NCBI GenBank assembly: GCA_947499255.1
Contig: CANMNF010000001.1
Location: forward strand, 1,178,001-1,242,000
DNA from: an uncultured Sphingomonadaceae bacterium
Lineage (GTDB): Bacteria > Pseudomonadota > Alphaproteobacteria > Sphingomonadales > Sphingomonadaceae
DNA: 64,000 bases
Direction of reading: 5' to 3'
The translations under genes were made by a program, and so were the position numbers. This document shows positions 45,860-55,115 of the stretch, one piece after another; the first letter of the stretch is position 1; the number at the start of each line of letters is the position of its first letter. Below the pieces are notes generated by a model. It ran no database searches, had not been told where the DNA came from, and was given only the letters and a program-made list of their open reading frames with translations.

Positions 45860-47290
45860 ATGTTTATCGGCAAAGGAACCGAACTGTCGCGGCGCGCCTT
45901 TATCCAGCGCTCCAGCCAGCTTGCGGTGATGGGAGCCGCGTCCAGTTATGCCTTGGGCCTATCGGGTATTGGCGAAGCTGCGGCATTTGAAGGCGGTGGC
46001 GGATATAAAGCGCTGGTGTGCGTATTTCTACTGGGCGGGAATGATCATGCCAACACGCTGATCCCGTTCGACCAGGCCAATTTTAACAGGTACAGCACCA
46101 TTCGCGGCGGGCCAGCCTCGCAAGGGGGGATCGCGCTTGAACGCGCCGCGCTTGCGAACACCGTTTTGCAACAGCCCAATGATCAAGTGCTTACCGATGA
46201 TATGCAACTGGCTTTAGCGCCCACCATGCCGCGCATGGCCGCGCGCTTTGGTGAAGGTGTGATGGCGCCATTGCTTAATGTCGGGCCGCTGATCGTGCCG
46301 CTGACCAAGGCACAATATGATAGCGGCGACAATTCCAATTTCCCCCGCCCCACCAAGCTGTTCAGCCACAACGACCAGCAATCAACGTGGCAATCTTCTG
46401 CGCCTGAAGGATCGATAACCGGCTGGGGTGGCAGGATGGGCGATCTGGCGCAAAGCTCCAACACCAATTCCATGTTCACCGCAATCAGCGCAACGGGCAA
46501 TTCGGTGTTCCTGTCGGGCGATGAGGTGTTTCCTTATGGCGTCTCGACATCGGGCGCGATTGAAATGCGGCCGCTTAGAAATGGCAGGTTATACGGTTCA
46601 CAAGGCTCCGCAGCTGCGTTGCAAACCTTGCTGCGCAACCATTCCCCGCATGTGTTCGAAGCCGATTATGCGATGTCCAATGCCCGCTCGATCCAGTTTG
46701 GCGGGTTTATCAATAATGCAATTGCAGGCGTAAATCTGGCCACCCAATTCCCCGGCAGTCGCCTTGGCCGTCAGCTTGATATTGTGGCGCAATTGATTGC
46801 GGCGCGCGCCAGCCTGGGCGTGACCCGGCAGGTGTTTATGGTCGCCACTGGCGGGTTTGATAATCACGATGGCTTGATCGGCACGCATGAAGGGCTGCTG
46901 GGCGATCTGGATGCCTCGCTCGATGCGTTTTACCGCGCGATGGGCGAAGCAGGCGTGGGGGACCGGGTGACCGCATTTACCGCCTCTGACTTTGGCCGCA
47001 CGCTGGCCTCCAATGGCGATGGCAGTGATCATGGCTGGGGCGGACACCACTTTATGCTGGGCGGATCGGTCAATGGCGGGCGCTTTTATGGCACCGCGCC
47101 GGAAATATCGGTGACGGGCAGTGATCAAGTGGGCCGAGGGCGATTGCTGCCAACCACATCGGTCGATGAATACTCCGCCACATTGGCGAAGTGGTTTGGC
47201 GTATCTCCATCAGAAATCCCCGGCATTTCCCCCAATATTGGCCGCTTCCCCAGCCCTGATCTGGGCTTTTTAAGAGCGCCCGTTAGCTAA
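45860..47290 (+). CDS. DUF1501 exported protein with a Tat signal
   Basis: 476 residues. The N-terminus has a twin-arginine motif in TELSRRAFIQRSSQLAV, a hydrophobic stretch (GAASSYALGLSGIG) and an Ala-rich cut region, so export in folded form is likely. The core carries LVCVFLLGGNDHANTLIPFD, MAARFGEGVMAPLLNVGPL, FNDVT-like ATGGFDNHDGLIGTHEGLLG and TASDFGRTLASNGDGSDHGWG, which hold metal-binding Asp and His residues. DUF1501 is related in fold to the alkaline phosphatase/sulfatase superfamily. It is paired with DUF1800 across many bacteria; the joint function is unknown. Confidence 0.87.
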   Translation: MFIGKGTELSRRAFIQRSSQLAVMGAASSYALGLSGIGEAAAFEGGGGYKALVCVFLLGGNDHANTLIPFDQANFNRYSTIRGGPASQGGIALERAALANTVLQQPNDQVLTDDMQLALAPTMPRMAARFGEGVMAPLLNVGPLIVPLTKAQYDSGDNSNFPRPTKLFSHNDQQSTWQSSAPEGSITGWGGRMGDLAQSSNTNSMFTAISATGNSVFLSGDEVFPYGVSTSGAIEMRPLRNGRLYGSQGSAAALQTLLRNHSPHVFEADYAMSNARSIQFGGFINNAIAGVNLATQFPGSRLGRQLDIVAQLIAARASLGVTRQVFMVATGGFDNHDGLIGTHEGLLGDLDASLDAFYRAMGEAGVGDRVTAFTASDFGRTLASNGDGSDHGWGGHHFMLGGSVNGGRFYGTAPEISVTGSDQVGRGRLLPTTSVDEYSATLAKWFGVSPSEIPGISPNIGRFPSPDLGFLRAPVS

Positions 47291-47381
47291 ACCACGCGCG
47301 ACACAATGCGACATTTGGCGACTGGTTTTTGCGCTGCATCAACGCGATGATGTTTTGCGTAAATGCGATGGGAGCCAGCCG

Positions 47382-48410
47382 ATGAAGAAGCGTAGTGCGA
47401 TGCTTGCAGGAATGGCCAGCGCGCTTGGCGTTGCCATTGTTGCAGCCCCTGCCACCGCGCAGCAGCGGGTAAGCGAGGAATGCCGCATGCAGGTGCGAGC
47501 CTTGTGCGATATGCAGGACCGCCGCCAACGCCGCGCCTGCCTGCGCGAAAAATCGCGCGAGCTTTCCGCCGAATGCCGCTCTGAGTTGCGCTCGTTAAGC
47601 CAGAGGCAACAAGGCACAGCGCGCGCGGGAACCATGACTGTGCCCGCCACCCAATTGCTGTCTTTTGGAAAGCACCAACGGCAGGGCGTTGACTATTACG
47701 CACCCTCCTCCCCCAGCGCTGAAAAACCGCCGCTAATACTGTTCGTGCATGGCGGTGGCTGGGCGATTGGCAGCAGGGAGCGCACCGTCCATGCCAAGCC
47801 AGCGCATTTCACTGCCAATGGCTATGCCTTTGGCTCGCTCGGCTATCGCCTTTTACCCGAAGCGCCTGTTGAAACGCAGGCGGCCGATGTTGCGGCAGGC
47901 ATTGCCTATATACGTGGGCAAGCAGACCGGCTGGGTTTTGACTCTGATCGCATCATCCTGATGGGACATAGCGCGGGCGCGCATCTGGCCGCTTTGGTGG
48001 CCACCGATCCGCAATATGCGGGCGAGGATATGGCAGCGATCAAAGGCGTCGTGCTGCTGGATGGCGCTGGCTATGATGTTGCCGCCAATATGGCCCGAGC
48101 CACCAATCGCGCTTCGCAAATGTATCAAGCCGCCTTTGGCGATGATCCTGAACGTCAAAGCGCGCTGTCCCCCATCACCCATGCCAGAGCGCCCGATGCG
48201 CCGCACTGGTTGATTTTGCATGTCAGCTGGCGCGCGGATTCACGCGATCAATCACAGGCGCTGGGCGCTGCTTTGACACAGGCTGGAAGCGATGTGTCTG
48301 TCGAAGCGGTGCGCGGCACCGATCATGGCCGGATGAACCGTGAATTGGGCACGCAAGGGGATACCTCAACCGCGCTGGTCGATGCGTTTCTTGCGCGTGT
48401 TTTTGAATGA
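47382..48410 (+). CDS. Exported alpha/beta hydrolase (carboxylesterase)
   Basis: 342 residues. A signal peptide (about 1-27, MKKRSAMLAGMASALGV) is followed by a Cys/Arg-rich segment with four cysteines (about 34-66), which may be disulfide-bonded. The hydrolase core has LILFVHGGGWAIGSRERTVH (oxyanion), LMGHSAGAHLAALVA with the nucleophile, and a later TDHGRMNREL with the histidine; it belongs to the hormone-sensitive-lipase-like esterases. It follows DUF1501 by 91 bases in the same direction and may act with it. The stop is one base from the convergent hisZ stop. Confidence 0.87.
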   Translation: MKKRSAMLAGMASALGVAIVAAPATAQQRVSEECRMQVRALCDMQDRRQRRACLREKSRELSAECRSELRSLSQRQQGTARAGTMTVPATQLLSFGKHQRQGVDYYAPSSPSAEKPPLILFVHGGGWAIGSRERTVHAKPAHFTANGYAFGSLGYRLLPEAPVETQAADVAAGIAYIRGQADRLGFDSDRIILMGHSAGAHLAALVATDPQYAGEDMAAIKGVVLLDGAGYDVAANMARATNRASQMYQAAFGDDPERQSALSPITHARAPDAPHWLILHVSWRADSRDQSQALGAALTQAGSDVSVEAVRGTDHGRMNRELGTQGDTSTALVDAFLARVFE

Positions 48411-48411
48411 G

Positions 48412-49524
48412 TTAGAGCGGCTTTGCCTGATCGCCGTCCAGCACATGTGAACAGCCAAGCGTTTTGGCATCATCATCGGCACAAAGCGCTGCGCAGGTGC
48501 GCCAGCCTTCCGCGCGCAGCTTGGCCGCTGCCGCTGGATCGTGGCCGGTCGGCAAAAACACTTTCGCGCCCAAATCCTCATCAGCTTTGACCGCTTCGAC
48601 CAAATCTTCGGGGTAAAGTGAAAAGCCGGTGGCCACTTCGTCACTGCCGCCAATGTGATAGGTGCCACCGCGACCCAAAGCGCCTCGCGTACCTTCGGCA
48701 TAAAGCGTGAAGCCGAACCAGCTTTGATATTCAAACCCATGCCGCTCTGATGGGTCAAGCGTGATTTGCGCGCGCCCTTCAATGCGTTGGGCAATCTGGC
48801 GCAGCCCCTCAATACGGGTATCGAGCACGCCTGCGCTATCGATGGTGTCCAGCTTTTCTGCCGCTTCGGCAAAAGAACCTGCGGCATAAAGCAGCGGGAG
48901 ATACGCTTCGCCGCCCGCTTCTTTCAAACCGGCGGCATCTTTGGCGTCCAGTTCGCGGCGCACCGCTGCGCGTGCATCATCGGCCAAGGGAAAAGGTCCA
49001 TCGGCCAGCGTGTCGACCAGATCAGGCAGCGTGAAATCAACCGAAATGCCTGTCGCGCCTGCCGCTTCCAGCGCGCTGATCGCCAGCTCTACGAGCTCAG
49101 CTGCGGCGGCAACTGTATCGGCGCCGATCAGCTCAGCACCCAATTGCAGACTTTCGCGCCGGGGATCGAGCATATCGCCTGTAATGCGCGCAACTTGCCC
49201 TGCATAACACAGCCGCAAAGGACGCGGCGCATCGGCCAGACCAGTGGCGGCAATGCGCCCAACCTGCACCGTGATATCGCCGCGCAACGCCAATGTGCGC
49301 AAGCTTTTGGGATCGACAAAGCGGAACATGCGGCGCGTGCGCACACCATCCATGCGTGCAGCCATTGAGCTTTGGAATTCGATCAAAGGCGGGCGCACCC
49401 GGTCATACCCGTGGCTGCGCATAACCTGCATTGCAGCCGCTTCAATACGCGCCGCTGCCGCTGCGCTTTGGGGCAAACGGTCTTCGAGGCCTTCGGGCAG
49501 TAGATCTTGTGTCGGATCGGTCAT
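48412..49524 (-). CDS. hisZ: ATP phosphoribosyltransferase regulatory subunit (HisZ)
   Basis: 370 residues, class-II tRNA-synthetase-like fold. HisZ activates the short HisG at the first step of histidine synthesis; the partner hisG is not in the window. Features are PEGLEDRLPQSAAAAARIEA, GYDRVRPPLIEFQSS, MFRFVDPKSLRTLALRGDIT and a later GGTYHIGGSDEVATGFSLYP. The N-terminal catalytic strand lacks the class-II motifs needed for histidine activation as seen in HisZ. The start is ATG 49524 (MTDPTQDLLP). It follows serA by 80 bases that include a palindromic repeat. Confidence 0.88.
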   Translation of the reverse strand: MTDPTQDLLPEGLEDRLPQSAAAAARIEAAAMQVMRSHGYDRVRPPLIEFQSSMAARMDGVRTRRMFRFVDPKSLRTLALRGDITVQVGRIAATGLADAPRPLRLCYAGQVARITGDMLDPRRESLQLGAELIGADTVAAAAELVELAISALEAAGATGISVDFTLPDLVDTLADGPFPLADDARAAVRRELDAKDAAGLKEAGGEAYLPLLYAAGSFAEAAEKLDTIDSAGVLDTRIEGLRQIAQRIEGRAQITLDPSERHGFEYQSWFGFTLYAEGTRGALGRGGTYHIGGSDEVATGFSLYPEDLVEAVKADEDLGAKVFLPTGHDPAAAAKLRAEGWRTCAALCADDDAKTLGCSHVLDGDQAKPL

Positions 49525-49544
49525 GGCATGCCCCCTACCCAATT

Positions 49545-49587
49545 CGTCATCCCTGCGGAAGCATTAGCTTGCACCGCAGGGATGACG
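49545..49587. repeat. Palindromic repeat between hisZ and serA
   Basis: A 14-base arm CGTCATCCCTGCGG (49545-49558) faces CCGCAGGGATGACG (49574-49587), a perfect match with a 15-base loop; the flanks add an imperfect CCCAAT/ATTGGG. It fills the gap between the two minus-strand genes. The GTCATCCC core is shared with the repeat at 51201, so this looks like one member of a dispersed short palindrome family. Confidence 0.75.
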
Positions 49588-49604
49588 CGATTGGGGTCCA
49601 GTCT

Positions 49605-51188
49605 TTAGAAGGACAGCGCCTTCACCGTCTTCACGCCTTCCAGCGCCTGCGCTTTGGTCACCACATCGGCGCTGATCTTCTGATCCACGCTGAGCAGCAG
49701 GATCGCTTCACCACCGGCATCGCGGCGGCCAAGATGGAACGTGCCAATATTGATGCCTTCTGTGCCAAGCAGCGTACCCACGCGGCCAATAAAGCCGGGC
49801 GCATCTTCGTTCACAACATAGAGCATTTCGCCATCCAGATCGGCTTCGATACCGATGCCAAAAATCTCCACCAGACGCGGCGCAGTGTTGCCAAACAAAG
49901 TGCCAGCCACCGAACGATCGCCTTGGCTTGTCTCCACCGTGACGCGCACCAGCGTGTGATACACGCCTTCGCGCTCATTGCGGATTTCGCGCACCTGGAT
50001 GCCGCGCTCTTTGGCCAAATACGGCGCGTTGACCATATTCACGCTTTGCGAATACCGCTGCATCAGGCCAGCCAGAACTGCGCCAACAATCGGCTTTTGA
50101 TTGAGCTGCGCTGCGGCACCTTCTGTTTCAATGCTGATCTTGGGCAGCTCACCATGCGCAAGCTGACCCACCAGCGAACCCAGCTTTTCTGCAAGAGCCA
50201 TGTAGGGCTTGAGCTTAGGCGCTTCTTCGGCGCTCAGGCTGGGCATGTTGAGCGCATTGGTGACGCCGCCGGTCAGCAGAAAATCGCTCATCTGTTCAGC
50301 GACTTGCAAAGCCACATTGACCTGCGCTTCGGTTGTCGACGCGCCAAGATGCGGAGTGCAAATGAAATTGGGTGTACCAAACAGCGGATTGTCCTTGGCC
50401 GGTTCATCAAGGAACACGTCCAGGGCAGCGCCGGCAATATGGCCGCTTTCCAGCAGATCTTTCAGCGCCACTTCATCAATCAAACCGCCACGCGCACAGT
50501 TCACAATGCGCACGCCTTTGCGGGTTTGTTCAAGGCGTTCACGGCTCAGGATATTGCGGGTCTCATCGGTCAATGGCGTGTGCAAAGTGATGAAATCAGC
50601 GCGCTCCAACAACGTGCCAAGATCAGCCTTTTCCACGCCCATTTCCACAGCGCGCTCAGGCGTGAGAAAAGGGTCGTAAGCCACCACTTTCATTTTCAGG
50701 CCCAGCGCACGGCTGGCGACAATCGCACCGATATTGCCAGCACCGATCAGGCCCAGCGTCTTGCCGGTGACTTCAACGCCCATAAAATCCTTCTTGGGCC
50801 ATTCACCAGCTTGCGTGCGGGTGTTGGCCTGCGGGATTTGCCGCGCTACGGCGAGCATCATTGCGATAGCATGTTCGGCCGTTGTGATCGAGTTGCCAAA
50901 AGGCGTGTTCATCACCACAACGCCATTGGCGCTGGCAGTGGGAATATCGACATTATCAACGCCAATACCGGCTCGGCCAATCACTTTAAGATTGGTCGCC
51001 GCGGCAAGGATTTCAGGGGTCACCGTGGTGGAAGACCGGATCGCGAGGCCTTCATACTGGCCAATGATCGCTTTCAATTCTTCAGGCGTCTGGCCGGTGA
51101 TCACATCAACATCGCAGCCGCGCTCTTCAAAGATGCGGGCGGCGTTCGGGTCCATTTTGTCGGAGATGAGTACTTTGGGTTTGGTCAT
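49605..51188 (-). CDS. serA: D-3-phosphoglycerate dehydrogenase
   Basis: 527 residues, the long type with substrate, NAD, intervening (ASB) and C-terminal ACT domains. The NAD-binding loop is TLGLIGAGNIGAIVASRA near 142-159. Catalytic residues occur in IVNCARGGLIDEVAL (Arg), LDVFLDEPAKD (Glu) and CTPHLGASTTEAQ (His). The end ACT domain starts with LDGEMLYVVNEDAPGFIGRV, which may bind serine for feedback inhibition. It oxidises 3-phosphoglycerate in the serine pathway and follows serC after 90 bases. Confidence 0.96.
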   Translation of the reverse strand: MTKPKVLISDKMDPNAARIFEERGCDVDVITGQTPEELKAIIGQYEGLAIRSSTTVTPEILAAATNLKVIGRAGIGVDNVDIPTASANGVVVMNTPFGNSITTAEHAIAMMLAVARQIPQANTRTQAGEWPKKDFMGVEVTGKTLGLIGAGNIGAIVASRALGLKMKVVAYDPFLTPERAVEMGVEKADLGTLLERADFITLHTPLTDETRNILSRERLEQTRKGVRIVNCARGGLIDEVALKDLLESGHIAGAALDVFLDEPAKDNPLFGTPNFICTPHLGASTTEAQVNVALQVAEQMSDFLLTGGVTNALNMPSLSAEEAPKLKPYMALAEKLGSLVGQLAHGELPKISIETEGAAAQLNQKPIVGAVLAGLMQRYSQSVNMVNAPYLAKERGIQVREIRNEREGVYHTLVRVTVETSQGDRSVAGTLFGNTAPRLVEIFGIGIEADLDGEMLYVVNEDAPGFIGRVGTLLGTEGINIGTFHLGRRDAGGEAILLLSVDQKISADVVTKAQALEGVKTVKALSF

Positions 51189-51200
51189 TTTTACCTCGTC

Positions 51201-51220
51201 ATCCCGGAGCAGGCCGGGAT
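51201..51220. repeat. Small palindromic repeat between serC and serA
   Basis: ATCCCGG (51201-51207) and CCGGGAT (51214-51220) are a perfect 7-base inverted repeat in the serC-serA gap, preceded by CGTC, so the local sequence CGTCATCCCGG matches the repeat at 49545. A second, imperfect one (TCCCGG/CCGGAA) lies near 51255-51272. The 90-base gap holds no gene. Confidence 0.7.
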
Positions 51221-51278
51221 CTGTATCGAAAAAAGTGAAGTTTGGCGAAAACGATCCCGGCTTTTGCCGGAATGCGCC

Positions 51279-52406
51279 TTAAGCTTTGAGCTTTGCCCAG
51301 GCCCAATCGAGCCAGGGGCCAAGCGCTTCGATATCGGCGGCATCAACAGTCGCGCCGCACCAGATGCGCAGGCCAGCTGGAGCATCGCGATATCCCGCAA
51401 TGTCATAAGCTGCGTCCTCAGCGTCCAACAAAGCTGCAAACTTCTTGATGAAATCCGCATCAGCACCTTCGACCGTCAGGCATACGCTGGTGTTCGAACG
51501 CGTTGCCGGATCGGCAGCGAGATGGCCCAGCCAATCGCGCTCTTCCACCAGCTTGCCAAGCGCTGCCGCATTGGCATTGGCGCGCGATTGCATTCCTTCA
51601 AGGCCGCCCACTGACTTCGCCCATTCAAGCGCAAAGATCGCATCTTCCACAGCCAGCAACGAAGGCGTGTTGATCGTGGCACCTTTGAAAATACCTTCGA
51701 TCAGTTTGCCACCTTTGGTCAGGCGGAAGACTTTGGGCAGCGGCCATGCAGGAGTGTAGTTTTCCAGCCGCTCAACAGCGCGCGGGCCAAGGATCAACAC
51801 GCCATGCGCGCCTTCCCCGCCGAGCACTTTTTGCCAGCTAAAAGTCAACACATCGACTTTGTCCCAATCGATATCCTGCGCGAAAACCGCGCTGGTGGCA
51901 TCGGCGATGGACAGGCCTTCGCGGTCATCTGCAATCCAGTCCCCATTGGGAACGCGCACACCCGAAGTGGTGCCGTTCCACGTGAAGATCACATCATTCG
52001 ACCAGTCGACAGCGCCAAGGTCAGGCAGCTCGCCATACGGCGCTTCCATGACAGTGGGATCGATTTTCAACTGTTTGACCGCATCGGTGACCCAGCCTGA
52101 ACCAAAGCTTTCCCATGCCAGCGTGGTAACAGGGCGAGCGCCCAGCATTGTCCACATTGCCATCTCAACCGCGCCTGTATCAGAGCCGGGCACAATGCCG
52201 ATATGATGGGTATCGGGAACTTGCAGCACCTCGCGCATCAGGTCGATGCTATATTGCAGGCGTTCCTTGCCCACTTTGGACCGGTGCGAACGGCCAAGGG
52301 CAATCGTGTTCAGTTTGTCTGGGGAATAGCCCGGTGGCTTTGCACAAGGTCCGGACGAAAAGTGCGGGCGGGCAGGTTTGCGCGCCGGTATTGCTTGGTC
52401 AGTCAT
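51279..52406 (-). CDS. serC: Phosphoserine aminotransferase
   Basis: 375 residues, PLP-dependent, class V aminotransferase fold. It uses glutamate to aminate 3-phosphohydroxypyruvate, second step of serine synthesis. Visible are [13 protein letters not shown] near the start, [38 protein letters not shown] and [17 protein letters not shown] with the cofactor lysine (K in SWQKVLGG). The start is ATG 52406 with AAGGAGAG six bases upstream. The upstream leader with possible hairpins is listed separately. It heads the serC-serA-hisZ run. Confidence 0.95.
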   Translation of the reverse strand: MTDQAIPARKPARPHFSSGPCAKPPGYSPDKLNTIALGRSHRSKVGKERLQYSIDLMREVLQVPDTHHIGIVPGSDTGAVEMAMWTMLGARPVTTLAWESFGSGWVTDAVKQLKIDPTVMEAPYGELPDLGAVDWSNDVIFTWNGTTSGVRVPNGDWIADDREGLSIADATSAVFAQDIDWDKVDVLTFSWQKVLGGEGAHGVLILGPRAVERLENYTPAWPLPKVFRLTKGGKLIEGIFKGATINTPSLLAVEDAIFALEWAKSVGGLEGMQSRANANAAALGKLVEERDWLGHLAADPATRSNTSVCLTVEGADADFIKKFAALLDAEDAAYDIAGYRDAPAGLRIWCGATVDAADIEALGPWLDWAWAKLKA

Positions 52407-52490
52407 GTATTCTCTCCTTACAGAGAGCTCGCGCGGCGTTGGGACCGCGTGGCCCGCAGCGGCCACTATAGAAGCCGCGGCGCGAGTCAA
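52407..52490 (-). promoter_or_regulatory. Promoter-like boxes and structured leader of serC
   Basis: On the minus strand TTGACT (52490-52485) and TATAGT (52470-52465) form a good box pair, though the spacer is 14 bases instead of the usual 16-18. Downstream are three possible stems: GTGGCC/GGCCAC (52466-52449), CGCGG/CCGCG (52449-52432) and CTCTC/GAGAG (52427-52412). The last includes part of the GGAGAG ribosome site, so pairing could block translation. A conserved RNA upstream of serC (the serC motif) is known in alphaproteobacteria; I cannot run a covariance search, so identity is only suggested. Confidence 0.5.
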
Positions 52491-52576
52491 TGGCAGTGCA
52501 CCATATTGCAGACTTTGTCCGCAGCGCGATTGCGGGCATATGTTCGCGCAGCATTCATACAAATGACGGCAAAGTA

Positions 52577-53272
52577 ATGATTATGAGGACGAAAATATCC
52601 GCCAAGCGCAGCGCGTTTGCCATCGTGCTGGCGCTGACTGTGGCCGGATGCGGCACTGCCGACAATGCGCGGCAAGGCAGCGCCAACACGCGGCCAAGCG
52701 CGAACCAAGGCGCGCTCTCCAGCAATCCGCAAACACGCGCCTGTTTGACACAGCTCAGCGCAATGGGCGCACGGTTTACACCGCTGCCTGACCGGTATCT
52801 TGATCGCGGGTGTTCGCAAGTGGGCACGGTGCAATTGCGGGCGTTAACCGGCGATGCGGGGCAATTGGCGGCGACCAATCTGGGCCCGGTTGCATGCCCT
52901 GTCGCGCAAGCATTTGCCGGATGGGCGCGGTTTGGCGTGGACCGGGCTGCGCGGCAGATTTTGGGATCGCCGCTGCGCAGTATTGAGACATTTGGCAGCT
53001 ATTCCTGCCGCAATATCGCAGGCTCCAGCCGCCGATCTTCTCATGCGACAGCCGAAGCAATTGATGTATCCGCCTTTGTGCTGGAGGATGGACGGCGCAT
53101 CACTTTGATCAATGGCTGGAACGGAACCGCGCAGGAACGCCAATTCATGCGCACCATCATGGCAAGCGCTTGTCGCCGGTTTGGCACGGTGTTGGGACCG
53201 GAATATAATGCCGCACACCGCGATCATTTCCACCTCGAAGGGGTGATCGAAGGCCGCAGTTTCTGCCGATAG
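52577..53272 (+). CDS. Extensin-like lipoprotein with a peptidase-like His/Asp domain
   Basis: 231 residues from ATG 52577 (or ATG 52583). A signal ends at LTVAGC (lipobox Cys about 24), so it is probably lipid-anchored. The C-terminal domain holds [20 protein letters not shown], then [27 protein letters not shown] with a His and Asp, and [11 protein letters not shown] with two histidines; this matches the extensin-like C-terminal family, which has the zinc-ligand layout of D-Ala-D-Ala-carboxypeptidase-like enzymes. A cell-wall role is inferred. It is divergent from serC. Confidence 0.82.
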   Translation: MIMRTKISAKRSAFAIVLALTVAGCGTADNARQGSANTRPSANQGALSSNPQTRACLTQLSAMGARFTPLPDRYLDRGCSQVGTVQLRALTGDAGQLAATNLGPVACPVAQAFAGWARFGVDRAARQILGSPLRSIETFGSYSCRNIAGSSRRSSHATAEAIDVSAFVLEDGRRITLINGWNGTAQERQFMRTIMASACRRFGTVLGPEYNAAHRDHFHLEGVIEGRSFCR

Positions 53273-53308
53273 GCTCCGCGCCGAAGTGTTCGCGGCGAAA
53301 AAGAGAGA

Positions 53309-53339
53309 CGGCGGCATCCGCTCTGAACGAATGCCGCCG
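53309..53339. terminator. Hairpin between the extensin-like gene and the regulator
   Basis: CGGCGGCAT (53309-53317) and ATGCCGCCG (53331-53339) form a perfect 9-base stem with a 13-base loop in the gap between two convergent genes. It may terminate both. There is no strong U-tract. Confidence 0.55.
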
Positions 53340-53399
53340 CCGCGCTAAGGGTGCCTCACCAGCAATATGTTGCAGCGCTGGTCAGGGGTGCAAGCGCCC

Positions 53400-54110
53400 T
53401 CACCGCGTCACTGCGTTGGGCATTTCCATCACCATTGCAGGTTGTACCGCATTGATCGAGCCATCCGCTTTTGCCACGGCTTCAGTGCGTTCTTCCTCGG
53501 CAAAATCGGCTTCGAGGCGGAGGCGGACGGCTTCTGCTGCGTGGCTGGCACCAAGCTTGTCCATCATATTGGCGCGGTGAATTTCAACCGTTCGCGGGCT
53601 GATTTCCAATTCGCGGGCGATCGCTTTGTTCGAACAACCTTCTGACAACCAATCGAGCACCTCGCGTTCGCGTTTGGAAAGATTACCGATACGGCGGCGG
53701 GCATTTACCAAGCGGCGGCGCGCTTCTGCATGGCGGCCAGCATCGGAGTGCACGTGAGAAATCATGCGGTGCAGTTCTTCTTGGGTCAATGGGAGTTGGA
53801 TATAATCAAGCGCGCCTGCCTGAATGGCTTCGACGACGTGTTCGACATCGGGTTCGGTAGAGGCAGCGACAACAGGTGCCCAAATGCCTTCTTCCCCCAA
53901 TACTTTCAACAAGGCCCGAACCCCGTTTTCCAGCAGATCTTCACATGCGATGATCACGCCGCCATGCGGTGGCCTATCAAACAATTCGTCAAGATCTGAG
54001 TAGACTTCCGCATGATGGCCCATACTCATCGCCAATCGCGATTGTTCGGCCCGGGATCGGCTGTTTCCGCCGACGATGTGAAGTGTGATACGTTGTTGTT
54101 CCATGCCCAT
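53400..54110 (-). CDS. LuxR/FixJ-like regulator with a degenerate receiver domain
   Basis: 236 residues. The C-terminal LuxR-type helix-turn-helix (about 140-205) is clear in NLSKREREVLDWLSEGCSN, KAIARELEISPRTVEIHRAN and MMDKLGASHAAEAVRLRLEA. The N-terminal about 120 residues have the receiver fold, ending with VEAIQAGALDYIQLPLTQEE (the loop that normally holds the conserved lysine, here a leucine). At the place of the phosphorylation aspartate the strand reads GGVIIACEDLLENG, with no aspartate directly after the hydrophobic run. Phosphorylation is therefore doubtful. The start is ATG 54110; ATG 54104 is also possible. It stands alone. Confidence 0.83.
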   Translation of the reverse strand: MGMEQQRITLHIVGGNSRSRAEQSRLAMSMGHHAEVYSDLDELFDRPPHGGVIIACEDLLENGVRALLKVLGEEGIWAPVVAASTEPDVEHVVEAIQAGALDYIQLPLTQEELHRMISHVHSDAGRHAEARRRLVNARRRIGNLSKREREVLDWLSEGCSNKAIARELEISPRTVEIHRANMMDKLGASHAAEAVRLRLEADFAEEERTEAVAKADGSINAVQPAMVMEMPNAVTR

Positions 54111-54296
54111 ATTAGTGCACACAGATACGAACCACTTCACGCCGAACTCATGCGGAATTCCACCTAATACTGGGGGATAATGCGCATAAATTGCGGAAGT
54201 CTGCGGGTTTTACGCCCTCCATTTTGGAGATAATCGCGTAATATTGCCCCTGTTGTGATCCCGTATTCAGGCGCTCATGCGATTACCGGGCAGCAC

Positions 54297-55052
54297 TTAC
54301 GTATTTTCACCAGGCTCATCAAAGCTATAGTTTGGCAGGCCGTGGAACGCCTCACGCAGGGAATCGCCCCAAAGCGAGGAAATCGCATTGAAGTACGGAT
54401 CGTCCTGTTCGATGCGCCGTTCGTGCAAAGGTTCAAACCGATCGCGTTCGATCACCAACAGATCAAGCGGTAGGCCTACCGACAGATTGGCTTTGAGCGT
54501 CGAATCGAAGCTTACCGTGAGCAGTTTCACAGCATCTTCAAAGCTCATATCGCGATCATAGCCCCGGATCAGGATCGGGCGGCCATATTTGGTTTCACCT
54601 ATCTGGAAGAAAGGCGTGTCAAAGCTCGCCTCGATAAAGTTGCCTTCCGGGTAAATCATGAACAAACGCGGTTCCATCCCGGCAATCTGGCCTGCCAGTA
54701 TGATCGAGGCGGTAAAGCGCCTGCCGCCACGTTGATCATTTTGCGTTTGGGTCGCGTTGACGGTTTCGCGCAGCAATTTGCCCATTTCCACAGCGACCTG
54801 AAACATCGTTGCCATGCCAAGAAACGAATTTACGCGATCTTCGGGTGCTTTGGTGCGTTCTTCCAAGCGGCTGATCACAGCCTGAGTGGTGGCCAGATTA
54901 CCCGACGTCATCACACCGATCATGCGATCACCGGGGACCGACCAATGGAACATCTTGCGAAACACAGAGATGTTATCGACGCCTGAATTGGTGCGCGTAT
55001 CGCTCATCAGGACAAGGCCCTTATCGAGCACCATTCCGCAGCAATATGTCAT
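54297..55052 (-). CDS. Anbu (bacterial proteasome-like) peptidase
   Basis: 251 residues, Ntn-hydrolase fold. The start MTYCCGMVLDKGLVLMSDTR places Thr2 as the catalytic nucleophile after removal of Met, followed by SDTRTNSG typical of the Anbu/HslV-like group, and FRKMFHWSVPGDRMIGVMTS. The order ATP-grasp, alpha-E, transglutaminase, Anbu in the four genes that share this strand is the known Anbu cluster. The protein forms rings in studied species, but the biological substrate is unknown. It lies 63 bases after the transglutaminase-like gene. Confidence 0.9.
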   Translation of the reverse strand: MTYCCGMVLDKGLVLMSDTRTNSGVDNISVFRKMFHWSVPGDRMIGVMTSGNLATTQAVISRLEERTKAPEDRVNSFLGMATMFQVAVEMGKLLRETVNATQTQNDQRGGRRFTASIILAGQIAGMEPRLFMIYPEGNFIEASFDTPFFQIGETKYGRPILIRGYDRDMSFEDAVKLLTVSFDSTLKANLSVGLPLDLLVIERDRFEPLHERRIEQDDPYFNAISSLWGDSLREAFHGLPNYSFDEPGENT

Positions 55053-55115
55053 ATTGTATTTACCCTCGTGAGCGCCCTTTTGCTGCCGTTATCGTGACGA
55101 CACGGGGGCGGCTCG

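Noticed and set aside
49431-51614. Plus-strand frame of 727 codons across serA and hisZ
   Set aside because: It is a shadow of serA: long antisense frames are common in GC-rich genes, and the translation has no domain signature.
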